Program-made: the position numbers and the translations under genes
Notes under the pieces: model-generated
The model's database searches: none
What the model was told of the DNA's origin: nothing
Seen by the model: only the letters and a program-made list of their open reading frames with translations
In this document: positions 54,436-63,351 of the stretch, piece after piece
Layout of the letters: every line of letters begins with the position of its first letter
Position numbering within the stretch: the first letter of the stretch is position 1
Assembly: GCA_914767885.1 (NCBI GenBank)
Contig: CAJZBQ010000053.1
Location: 1,400,501 to 1,464,500 of the forward strand
Reading direction: 5' to 3'
Source: Blepharisma stoltei
Lineage: Eukaryota > Ciliophora > Heterotrichea > Heterotrichida > Blepharismidae
Length of the DNA stretch: 64,000 bases

Positions 54436-54644
54436 GGGGATTCCTATGAATTGCTCTGTAAGGACAAGCAATTGGGGAGGAAACTCTCTAGTTGATTATG
54501 ACCACTCAAGCTAGTAAACCAATTGGAGAGAGGCCCATTTGCCAGCTCTCCAGTTGATTTGACCAGCACGCGCTTGCCCAACTAAATGAAGAGTTTCCTC
54601 TTCAATTGCTTGCCTTTATAGGTCAATTCATTGGAATTCCCATA
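54436..54644. mobile_element. Palindromic IES in the EF-hand remnant, 209 bp
   Basis: TA at 54434-54435 and 54643-54644. Arms: GGGGATTCCTATGAATTG and, from the other side, TGGGAATTCCAATGAATTG, then AAGCAATTG and GAGGAAACTC on both. TA-to-TA excision fuses HLNFF to IDRLGL in frame. Confidence 0.72.
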
Positions 54645-54767
54645 AAAAAATTTAAATGCACTATATGATTCGAATTCTCGGTTTGGCAAAAATTTTGCCT
54701 TGCGATTTCAACGTGTTTTTCTCCTTGAGATAGAATATATAATAATTGATGAGTTTCTTTTCTGTCT

Positions 54768-54783
54768 CTAGACTCAACATTAC
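54768..54783 (-). other. Probable 16-nt intron in the EF-hand remnant
   Basis: GTAATGTTGAGTCTAG on the minus strand; GT/AG and length fit the other introns. Not decisive because the upstream exon lacks a start. Confidence 0.45.
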
Positions 54784-55046
54784 AAAAAATTATAGGTATA
54801 AAATGGAATATTTAATTAGAGTTGGAGGATAAATGTGCTTTCATTTTTGAAAGGATTAAGACTTATTAGATGGCTTTAGTAAGAATAATCTAATGCAAAC
54901 ATTTCCTAAAGCATCTAAAATTAAATTTAAATTGATAAAATATATAATTTTTTAGTTATCGGTGTTTTATTTGTTTATTTATAAGTATACATTTATTAAA
55001 AAAAGCTTATTTAATTAAAGCTATTTGAGGAAAAAAATAAATAGTA

Positions 55047-55420
55047 AAGATGACCCCCTTCAATCTTCATGTCTATTGCAACAAAAATTTTCCCGAAAAA
55101 AAATCTTGATGCCTACTGCAACACAAACATTTTTATAAAAAAAAATTTAATGCATTTTTCTCTAGGTGAGTTTCTCAAAAAAACCATAAAACAGCGCTGC
55201 TAGGGCGCACACAATGATCTTCTTATCGAGATTTGGACGACTATTGCCATCGCTCGCTATTTTATTAAACTTATCTAGCTAAAAAGTACGGAAAAATCTA
55301 AGATGCACATCGAAAATTTGATGCAAGAGATATGAAAAATTTTTTTATATATAAAATTTTATATTAAAAAATTGCATTTTTGGTGTAATAGACATGAAGA
55401 TTGAAGGGGGGTCATCGTTA
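55047..55420. mobile_element. MITE-like element, second TIR family
   Basis: TA at 55045-55046 and 55419-55420. TIR: GATGACCCCCTTCAATCTTC on the left, and its complement with one extra C on the right (GAAGATTGAAGGGGGGTCATC), continuing ATGTCTATT. An internal partial repeat ATCTTGATGCCTACTGCAAC follows. Different TIR from the CTCCCCCC family but the same structure: C-run, AT-rich core, no ORF. In an intergenic region. Confidence 0.75.
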
Positions 55421-55959
55421 TATCATTTTTATATATATACAAAATTTATTTATTATGAATATGCTATAAAATTTTACTTAAAGTTAATTAAAAAACCTCT
55501 AAAATGCCTAGCTTCTACCTTTGGAAGTCTATATAATCAAGATATAATTTATTTTGCTCATTTCTGGTCTCAGGAAATAAAAAAGGCGAAATTTTAATAA
55601 TATTTCTGATCACTTAAATTTTGATTTTTTCTCTTCTTATTTCAAATTGCTGTAGGGATGTGCCTTTCTCCTGTCTCAAATATAACTGATATCTTTTCTT
55701 TAATAAAATGCTTAATTTGATGGCAAAAACTTTTCATAATTTTAATGTCAAAAAATAAACAAGTTTTTTTTTAGATATAGTTCTGTTAAATAAACTAGGA
55801 TTCTCTTCAATTGAAGAAAAGAATTTTAAAAGATAGTCTTGCCTTATTGAGTGCTTATATAAAACCTCTTATTTATTCTCCAACAATCTGACTAAATGCA
55901 AAAAATTTAAATTTATATATTACCATAAGGAAAATTGCATTTCATAATTTGTATTCCTA

Positions 55960-57174
55960 ATGGATAATGCAATTGGATGCCGATTTATTAAAGAATCTAC
56001 TATTGGAGAAGGCAATTTCGGTTCAGTATACCGAGTTATTGATACAACGAATAAAAAGCGTGTCGCGTTAAAAATAGAAAAGCCAAATCTTGAGGTTTCT
56101 CAAATAGAAAATGAGATAAAAGTTATCTCAGCAATGAAAGGCCATCGAGGATTTCCTCGACTAATTGACTCAGGGACTGAAAACGGTTCCATGTACATTG
56201 CAATGCAACTCCTAGGTTCTAGCCTTGAAGATAAATTTCAAGAATCCAAACAAAATTTTGGACTTATGGCTATTTTAAATATTGCAGAACAAATTCTTAT
56301 GAGAATTCAAGCTTTGCATGATAAATTCTTCATCCATAGAGACATCAAGCCTCGTCAGTTCCTGTTCAGTCCAACCCCAGGTTCTTCGACAATTTATATG
56401 ATAGATTTTGGGTTATCTAAATGCTATCAGAATGGAAAAACAGGAGTCCATATCCAGTATATGGAAAGTAGGCCGTTTATAGGGACAGCTAATTATGCGT
56501 CAATTAACACTCATATAGGTATTCAGCAGAGCCGCAGGGACGATTTGGAGTCCTACATGTATATGATTTCATATTTTTTAAATGGAACTTTACCATGAAT
56601 TTCGAAAGACCATACAGTCTCAGAAAGGGAAATAAGGCTAGCTAAAAATCGAGTCTCAGTCAATGAGCTGTTTCATAATGGACCGGCAGAATTTGTTCTT
56701 ATGATGGCTTATATTAAAAGTATTTCTTTTGAAGACAAACCAGACTATGAGTACTTGGAAGGGCTGATAAAAAGAATGAAATCAAACACAGCTGTCGAAA
56801 AAAGAGGTGTCAGCTGATTTGAGTTTAATTCTGATGATAAAAATCCGAAAACTTTGAAAAGAAAAATAAGAAAAGCTATTACTGACCCTTTTAACGAGCA
56901 GCCAAATCTGTTTAAGGCACTTGACCAGTGCACTGAAATTGCAAACAGAAATAATACAGCGACGCTAAATTTAGAAAAAGAAGAAGAGGAGCAGGAAGGA
57001 AACGATGGAGAAGAATTAAACGATGAGCCTATGTCTGCCTGCATCACTGAAGAAAAGGAAAGTTATCCAGAGATCAAAGACAGAAATATTTTGAAAAACC
57101 GAGAGGAATTCCGAAAAAGCAAAAGTCTTGACTCTGAACTTCCAATGGAAGCGCAAAAGTGCTGTGTAATGTAA
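55960..57174 (+). CDS. Casein kinase 1 family protein kinase with CaaX end
   Basis: 404 aa, single exon, three TGA=Trp sites. Kinase domain: IGEGNFGSVYRV (Gly loop), VALKIEK (Lys), IENEIKV, HRDIKPRQFLF (catalytic loop with DIKP; canonical CK1 has DN/EN where this has RQ), MIDFGLSK (DFG), RRDDLES. CK1 hallmark FIGTANYASINTHIG is present. The C-terminal ~115 residues are acidic, ending QKCCVM, a possible CaaX farnesylation box with adjacent Cys. Likely membrane-bound signalling kinase; the replaced metal-binding Asn in the catalytic loop makes activity uncertain. Confidence 0.9.
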
Positions 57175-57191
57175 GAATTAATATATTAAAT

Positions 57192-60100
57192 TTACATTTT
57201 ACCTGCAATTTTTCGGAAATTTTGTAATTTTTCATCAGCTGTCAGAACTTTTTTCTTGTTTTTTCTGCGTTGCTGTTGAACCCATTTCTTTTGCAGATGT
57301 TCTCTTGTTTCCACCTTGGTGAAGCCCCATTCGTCAAGCTTTTCTTCAAAATTTCTCTTGTTGGTTGTCCCGAGAGGTGGCAAAGATCCTTGGCTGCTAA
57401 TAGTATTTTCGCTTGTTTTAGATCTTCCCAATGGTGAAGGAGGCCTTCTCTGTGCTGGCGCTGCTTTGAGAGGAGGGAGTCTTGGGGTTTTATTTTCTTC
57501 TTTAGCTGGCTGTAAAAACTTTGAAAGATCAAGGCCCTTGGGAATAATTAAATCATCCCCAAAATTAATATTTGTATTAATATCATCAATGTTGACTTCT
57601 TGAAATTCGTCCAAATCAATGTCATTTATTTTTGCATTGCTAAGAGCAATTTTTATTTTTTTACGAAGGTTATATCCTCGGTATGCTGCTTGAATTTTCG
57701 TTATTTTTTTAAGGTCATACCTTGAATTTCCAGGGTTTTTCCTTACCAAGTGTCCTCTATAGCATGACTGAATTTTTATAATTTGAGAGATATGGTTTTG
57801 ATGCTTCATTAGCATCATTTTCCGCTTAAGAAATCTTGTTTTCCATCATGTTTGAATAACTAAACAAGCCAAGCTATCTTTATGAAGCAGCACTCTAGCA
57901 TTATACCAATAATATTCAATATCTCTACCACAAAATTCCAGTTTAGGCTCACACCCCATGTAATTATAAAGCCTTGCAGGGAGTTGAAACAACCACATTT
58001 TCATTTCTTCACTTATGTACTTTGCAATAGGAGCCTCTCTTTTCTCTTTTTGTACTAATAATTCGCATTGTTTTAGCTCAAAAGCTTGCCTTGCCAAAAT
58101 TCCTGATAGTCTGTTTACAACTTTTGAGTTCGAAGTCCTTGGGGTGTTATTTAAATCCTGCAAATTTGGTAGAGCCTTGACCAATAATTCATTATAAAGT
58201 GGCACAACTTCAGGCCGTGAGTTCATAAAAGGGTTATCATTATAAGAAAGATGAGTCAAATTGGGTGCTCCTTTTATACAAATTAGCAGCTGATGGAATC
58301 TCGGCAAGTTATTGAATGACAAATTACAGAATTTCAGCATTTTGCAATTGAATTCAGAAATTGATGCTATTGCATTGTCTTCAAGCCTTAAAACTTCCAA
58401 TAGTGGGACATGTGAGAGAAAATCAAGGGATTTCAAGGAATTTCCATTTAATCATAGCTCTTGAAGCAACGGAAGCTGAAGAGGCTGAATATCACTTATT
58501 TTATTCTGATACAAAATCATTGATGTCAACAGCTTCAAAGGATTCAAAAAGTTGACATCTCTAAGCTTATTGCGTCCTAAATCTAGATATTTTAAATATA
58601 AATTGGTATTAAAAGCATGATCAGGGATGCTTTTAATAAAATTTCTATACATCAACAATCTTTCCAACAACAAATTTTTTTCCAATCCTTCAAGCTTTAC
58701 AATCTTATTGTTATTTATAGACAAGCACCGCAAATTTGTACAATTTTTTAGCCCAGATAAAACTGATATTTGGTTTAAGTCTAAGTTCAAAGATTCGAGC
58801 AATGGAAGATTCAGATCGGGGATATTTTGTATCAGGTTTTGCGATAAATCAAGTTGGACTAAAGAAGGTGGCAGGTTTTGGATTTTTGAAATCTTATTGA
58901 GACTTAGAGCAAGGGTTTGGAGATTTGTAAACGATTCTAGGCCAGATATTGATTTAATTCCTTCGTATTTCAATTCAAAGGAAGGAGACTTGGAATTTAA
59001 GGGATAAGGAAGGAAGCTTGCTAATGTTGGCTCTTCTAGCTTTGAAGTTTCAGGCTTGAATGGAGGGAGTTTTGTAAGGAGTGTAGGCCTTGGTAAAGGA
59101 ATGGGGTCAACAATATAAGCCTTTTCTGTAATTGTTTTTGATGGGATTGGCTTAGGAAGCTCAACAGTGGTATAGGCATATCCCTAAGATAGCCTGATAT
59201 GGGGCTCGGGATAGAGGCCAAAACTTCCCGCTTGGTTCGGCCAAAATGAGCTTGCCGAACCAAGTGGAAAGTGGCAAATAAGCCTCCTTCCACTTTGCTC
59301 GACCAATCCATTTTGGCCAAACCAAGTGGGAAGTTTTGGCCTCTATCCTGAGCCCATATCGGCTATCTTAGGGATATGCCTATAGCTTTTGCAAATGGTT
59401 TGAATTGTATTTTGGGTAATTCCAAATATTCATCAATTATTTTTCTCTTCTGCAAAACGCCAGGTAGTTTTCTGAAGAGTCTTCCAAAATCGTCTTCATA
59501 TTTCATGCTTCGGTTTTCTCTTAATAAGTTATCATTTTCTTCTTTCTTTTTTAAAAAACTTCTTAACATTCCTGAGAACTCATCTTCTGCTTTCATAGCT
59601 GAAGCCTCTCATTTTTGCTGTCTTGCTTCTTCTCGTTTTCGTGATTCTTCGATTTTTTTTTCTTTTTCAATTCTTTTTTGTTCTTCTTCTATTCTTTTTT
59701 CCTCCTTTATTTTTTCTTGTCTTTCTTTTTCTTCTCTATTCTTCTTTATTTGTTCATATTCTTGCTTTTTTTGCTCCCTAACTTTTATTTCTTCTTTTTT
59801 CTTTTCTGCTTCAACTTTTTTCTTTATTTCTTCTTGCTTTTTAATTTCCTTTTCTTTTTTAATCCAATTTTCAATCATTTTCGCTAGCATATCCTCTTCT
59901 ATCATTTGTTCAATTTCAGCTTCTCTTTTTAAATTTTCTTCTGCTTTTAATTTCTCTATTAAAATGCTTTCATTTTCGCTTTCAAAGTCTTTTTCTAACT
60001 GGTTTAAAATTTCTTTTTCATTTGATTCTTCTCAAATAGCAAGATTCTGCACTTTTTCGATTTTCTCTTCTTCAATAACTTCTTCAATCTTTTCAGCAAC

Positions 60101-60394
60101 CTGGATTGAAGCTGTTAAATCTACATTTTTTGTGGCTTCTCTGAGCCCATATAGTGCTTTAGCAGCTTTTTTTTGGATTTTTTCCTGCTCCTCTTCGACT
60201 TTTCTCTGGCTTTGCAGAAATAATTTCCAATTTTCCGAATCAATAATCGACTCTTTGACTTGAAAACTTTCAACCACTTTAAAAGACTCTTCAGGCTCAC
60301 TTTCTGTCTCTGAAACATCAAAATCTTTCAAGCTTTCATCTAATTTTGCAGCTATTTCTGCATACTCTTCTTCAGTCATTTTCCCATATTCCAT
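57192..60394 (-). CDS. LRRIQ1: LRR and IQ-motif protein, LRRIQ1-like, interrupted by a palindromic IES
   Basis: Segments 60394-59385 and 59172-57192 give 2991 nt (996 aa), with five TGA=Trp. Order: acidic N-terminus; a long Lys/Glu coiled coil (about 150-260, EEIKKKVEAEKKKEEIKVREQKK); ~12 LRRs of SDS22 type (about 420-620, TLALSLNKISKIQNLPPSL, LRCLSINNNKIVKLEGLEKN); then two IQ motifs (KIQSCYRGHLVRK, KIQAAYRGYNLRKK, about 810-850) and a basic tail. This is the LRRIQ1 architecture, a ciliary protein. The IES lies just before the LRRs; excision gives FAKA-TVELPKPIPSKT. Confidence 0.9.
59173..59384. mobile_element. Palindromic IES in the LRRIQ1-like gene, 212 bp
   Basis: TATA at both borders (TA 59171-59172; 59383-59384). 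Arms: GGCATATCCCTAAGATAGCC (left) and its complement, then GGGCTCGGGATAGAGGCCAAAACTTCC-like stretches in both halves. 212 nt breaks the frame if kept. Excision gives GCA AAA GCT ACC ACT on the gene strand. Confidence 0.88.
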
Positions 60395-60443
60395 TTTGAA
60401 TTAAAATTATTAAGGACAGCTTAAAGACGAAGGAATTATGTGT

Positions 60444-61115
60444 TTAAAGTGTCTCAGCGGCCTTAGGCTCAATGATTTCAATGTGGTCAGGAAGTGGCCT
60501 CTTAGGTCCAGTAACTCCTTCAGGATCTTGTGAGAGCATAATTTGCACCTTAACTCCAAGGGCTCCTTGCTTAAGCAAGACGTGTCTGACTGCTTCATCA
60601 ACAAAAATCTTTCTTGGCTCTCCAGTGCTGATCATGTACCCATCTCTGAACTTCATGGTCTTGGCTCTTTGGGCTCTTAATTTACCAGAGACTGCAATTT
60701 CAATACCCTTGGCTCCGCTCTTCATAGCGAACCTGATAACTCCATTGGCTGCCATTCTGACTGGGAAACCAGCAAGGAGCTTGTATTTCATGCTTTCAGC
60801 CTGGACAGAAGCGCTAAGACCTCTGTTAGGGACTTTTCTAGCGTAGAGTTCTAAGCTGTCCTTAGGGTAGTTGAACCTCTTTCTGATCAAGGAGCTCAGT
60901 TCTCTGATTCTGGTGCTGTTTTCACCTACGACTTCATCAGTCTTGGTGGCATAGATGCTGACTGAAGTCTGGGTGTTGGTGGCCATAACGTCGATGCCAG
61001 CGAACCCTTCTTGAGCAAGAGTCCTTGCAAGGAAGCCGTAAAGCTCAGCTTTGACAAGGCCATCGTGGACGAACTTCTTTTTCTTGTTCATGTTCCTTGC
61101 TCTATCACCTTCCAT
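60444..61115 (-). CDS. RPS3: Ribosomal protein uS3 (RPS3)
   Basis: 223 aa; start could be Met1 (61115) or Met9 (61091, MNKKKKFVHDGLVKAELYGFL), the latter being closer to the usual RPS3 N-terminus. KH-type domain with VSIYATKTDEVVGENSTRIRELSSLIRKRF (about 52-82), then AESMKYKLLAGFPVRMAANGVIRFAMKSGAKGIEIAVSGKLRAQRAKTMKFRDGYMISTGEP, and VQIMLSQDPEGVTGPKRPLPDHIEI. Component of the 40S subunit at the mRNA entry. Higher GC and codon bias than its neighbours, as expected for a highly expressed gene. Confidence 0.97.
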   Translation of the reverse strand: MEGDRARNMNKKKKFVHDGLVKAELYGFLARTLAQEGFAGIDVMATNTQTSVSIYATKTDEVVGENSTRIRELSSLIRKRFNYPKDSLELYARKVPNRGLSASVQAESMKYKLLAGFPVRMAANGVIRFAMKSGAKGIEIAVSGKLRAQRAKTMKFRDGYMISTGEPRKIFVDEAVRHVLLKQGALGVKVQIMLSQDPEGVTGPKRPLPDHIEIIEPKAAETL

Positions 61116-61164
61116 TTTTAGCCGATTATTACAAAGAAATGCAATAGGGAATATAAATTTCTAT

Positions 61165-61548
61165 ATGGCAGCAGACACTAAACAGTGGGTCAGCATATAT
61201 TTGCCCTATATTGATTCTGCAAGGACAGTTGCTCAAGGAAGAAGAGTTAGCAAAGCGATTGCTGTTGAAAATCCAGCATTGCCTGAAATATCAGAAGTTC
61301 TGCAGTTCTTGAAGCTTCATCACTCAATTGAAAACAAAGCATATCCGAGAGACATCCTTTCAAGAGGAAGAATAAAAGTGCAGCTGAAACTTGATGGAAA
61401 CCTTATGAATCCTGAAATTTCGACCAAAAAACAATTATTAGTGAAATTGTGCGAATTTATTCCTAGACTGAAATCAAGGCTTAATAAAGAAGAAGCGAAA
61501 GAAACATCTACGAGCAATAAAAAGAATAAAAAGAAGAAAAAGAAATAA
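61165..61548 (+). CDS. SRP19: Signal recognition particle 19-kDa protein
   Basis: 127 aa from ATG 61165 (MAADTKQWVSIYLPYIDSARTVAQGRRVSK). SRP19 features: YIDSARTVAQGRRVSKAIAVENPALPEISEVLQFL, HSIENKAYPRDILSRGRIKVQLK, and a basic Lys-rich C-terminus (KKNKKKKKK). It binds SRP RNA helices 6 and 8 and helps SRP54 load. Divergent from RPS3, with ~50 bp between starts. Confidence 0.95.
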   Translation: MAADTKQWVSIYLPYIDSARTVAQGRRVSKAIAVENPALPEISEVLQFLKLHHSIENKAYPRDILSRGRIKVQLKLDGNLMNPEISTKKQLLVKLCEFIPRLKSRLNKEEAKETSTSNKKNKKKKKK

Positions 61549-61566
61549 ATAATAGATATATTAAAA

Positions 61567-62502
61567 TTATTTTCTCCTGACTGATAGGTCAATAAGGTCG
61601 TCAGCAATGAAGGAATCGATTTCATCTCTTGAGAACTCATAAGGGTTGTTGCAAAATGAGCAATTTATAAGCTGATAAGGGTCCTGCTTTAGTTTGATGA
61701 GGGAATCTTTGTCCATTGACTCCAGGAATTTTTGAACTAGCTCTTTGGTGCAGTCGCATTTAAAAGTGAATTCCTTTGTGCTATATGTGATATCATCATT
61801 TACATCTTCAAATAGTTTTTTTATGGATTTTTCATCTATATCTGTGTTGTGAATTTCTTTAAAAAATGATTTTTGAGAAATTTTTTCGTAAATTTCGTCA
61901 ATATATTCTTTTTCAGTCCCTGGAAGAATCTGGATCAAGAGTCCTAGAGTCGAGTAATTTCCTGATTTATCTTCGAAATTTTTGCCAGAAATATACACTT
62001 TAGAAGGAATTTGTTCGCTTGAGTCGCAATATTGCTGGACATCCTCATCAAAGAGTCCTTTATTGAAATCCCCTAGCTCTCTTGCAGAAACAAATGGTTC
62101 ACCTGATCCAAAAATTCTTCTTTCAACGCAAAAATTGCCTTGCTCGTTAGTAGAATCTACTTCTGTTTTTCTCGCAAATCCTCTTATGAAATGATCCCCT
62201 CATGACTCAGCTAAGACATCAACATTAAAAGCTTGACCAAATGTGACACTATCGTGCCCAGAATACACTTTGATTCTTTCTCCGCTATTTAAAAATGATG
62301 CTAATAGTATAGACGAGGAATATGCACAGTGTATTTCTCGGATTAAATTCAAATCTTCGATCTCATTTCGTTCTTTTACTTCTTGAGTAATTTTTTTGGC
62401 TTGTGTGAAGCTTGCACGAAATTTAGGAGAAAATAAGTGGACTAATAGATCAGTTGGGTTTTTGGTGAAGGGCTGAAAATTTCTTTTGATAAATTTAATC
62501 AT
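61567..62502 (-). CDS. HSP33-type redox-regulated chaperone
   Basis: 311 aa with one TGA=Trp (LAESWGDHFIRGFARKTEVD). Fits the Hsp33 family: N-terminal domain (LFSPKFRASFTQAKKITQEVKERNEIEDLNLIREIHCAYSSSILLASFLNSGERIKVYSGHDSVTFGQAFN), middle linker, and C-terminal zinc/redox switch FKCDCTKELVQKFL...LINCSFCNNPYEFSRDEI with the CxC-x(n)-CxxC cysteines. In bacteria oxidation of these Cys activates the holdase. Eukaryotic Hsp33 is found in some protists, in plastids or mitochondria; I see no clear targeting signal. Convergent with SRP19, 18 bp apart. Confidence 0.9.
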
Positions 62503-62539
62503 AATATTGATATTTTTAAAGATGGTTGGTCAAGCACAG

Positions 62540-62750
62540 ATGCCAACCCCCCCACCCACCCCTACCCTACCCCTACCCCCACCCCCCACCCCCCCCCCCC
62601 CCCCACCCCCACCCCCACCCCACCCCCCCCACCCCCACCCCCACCCCCACCCCCACCCCCACCCCCCTAGTATATATGTATCACACCCCCACCCCCTATG
62701 TTAATAGATCCCACCCCACCCCCCCACCCCTCCACCCCCCAGCCCCTCTA
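62540..62750 (+). repeat. CCCCCA-type simple repeat and minisatellite
   Basis: A run dominated by CCCCCA with CCCTACCC variants, then CACACCCCCACCCCCT-like units. Not a ciliate telomere repeat of the CCCTAA type. Confidence 0.85.
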
Positions 62751-63001
62751 TCATATAGGTAAACATATAAGTAGCAAATCTTAGAAATAAGAGATACAAG
62801 AAAATTTTAGTTAATTCATAAATGGATTCATAAATAGATTCATAAATAAATATTAATGATCATAAGTATATTTAGCATAGACTGATATAGCCAATATATT
62901 AGTAATACATTTAAAATAAAATAATTGCAAAAAACTTATTACATAGAAAGGAATCAATAAATGACTCAAAAAATATTTTGATATCTCTATAAAGTCTTTT
63001 A

Positions 63002-63351
63002 CTTCCCCCATTTAATAACGAACACACTTTTTTAGTTCGTTATTAAATGGGTCTAACTTATAAAATTTTTGGGAAAAAAAATATATAAAAATTATATTAA
63101 ATATCTATGATTTTTTATATAAAAATTTCAATAAAGGGTTAATAATAAAAAAGTAAATGATGGCAACATAAAGAGAAAGCGCCTAAATTCATGCGAAAAA
63201 ATAATTATTGCTAACTCCTCCCTCCGTGAGTGAACAAAACCATTAGAAAAGTCCCTCACTCTTCGTGAGCAAACAAAAATTTTTTTAATAAAAAATTTTT
63301 TTTATGGAAAAAAAAATGACTGTTTTGTTCGTTATTAAATGGCGGGAGCTA
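63002..63351. mobile_element. Nested MITE-like element in the C-rich element
   Basis: TA at 63000-63001 and 63350-63351. The ends are CTTCCCCCATTTAATAACGA and, complementing, CTCCCGCCATTTAATAACGA (TIR ~24 bp). Inside, 63207-63230 begins CTCCTCCCTCCGTGAGTGAA, the main-family TIR, so this copy mixes two TIR types or holds a further insertion. Confidence 0.65.

Larger units (their letters stand above)
54269..54820 (-). pseudogene. EF-hand protein remnant, interrupted by a palindromic IES
   Basis: On the minus strand, excising the IES at 54436-54644 and a 16-nt intron (54768-54783) gives an ~85-residue stretch: RKETHQLLYILSQGEKHVEIARQNFCQ, then FFIDRLGLCTLSLIDILNFLERYRL and YQLLIKEYDQNADGRLSL. 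This matches a calcium-binding EF-hand (DQNADGRLSL) protein type common in ciliates. It stops at TAA 54269-54271, earlier than expected, and I find no good ATG, so it is likely truncated or decayed, or continues through unseen elements. Confidence 0.5.

Noticed and set aside
55394-55597. Short ORF starting at the right TIR of the 55047 element
   Set aside because: It begins inside the TIR and runs into AT-rich DNA; low-complexity composition and no similarity to a gene.
59376-60263. 295-codon Ser/Phe-rich ORF opposite the LRRIQ1-like coiled coil
   Set aside because: It is the complement of a Lys/Glu-rich coding region; composition is typical of such shadows.
62540-62750. C-rich array as internal telomere
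   Set aside because: The unit is CCCCCA, not the CCCTAA-like repeat expected for a heterotrich telomere, and it sits inside an element with TIRs.
62486-62762. Proline/histidine-rich ORFs over the C-rich array
   Set aside because: Open frames arise from simple repeats lacking stops; no conserved sequence or start context.
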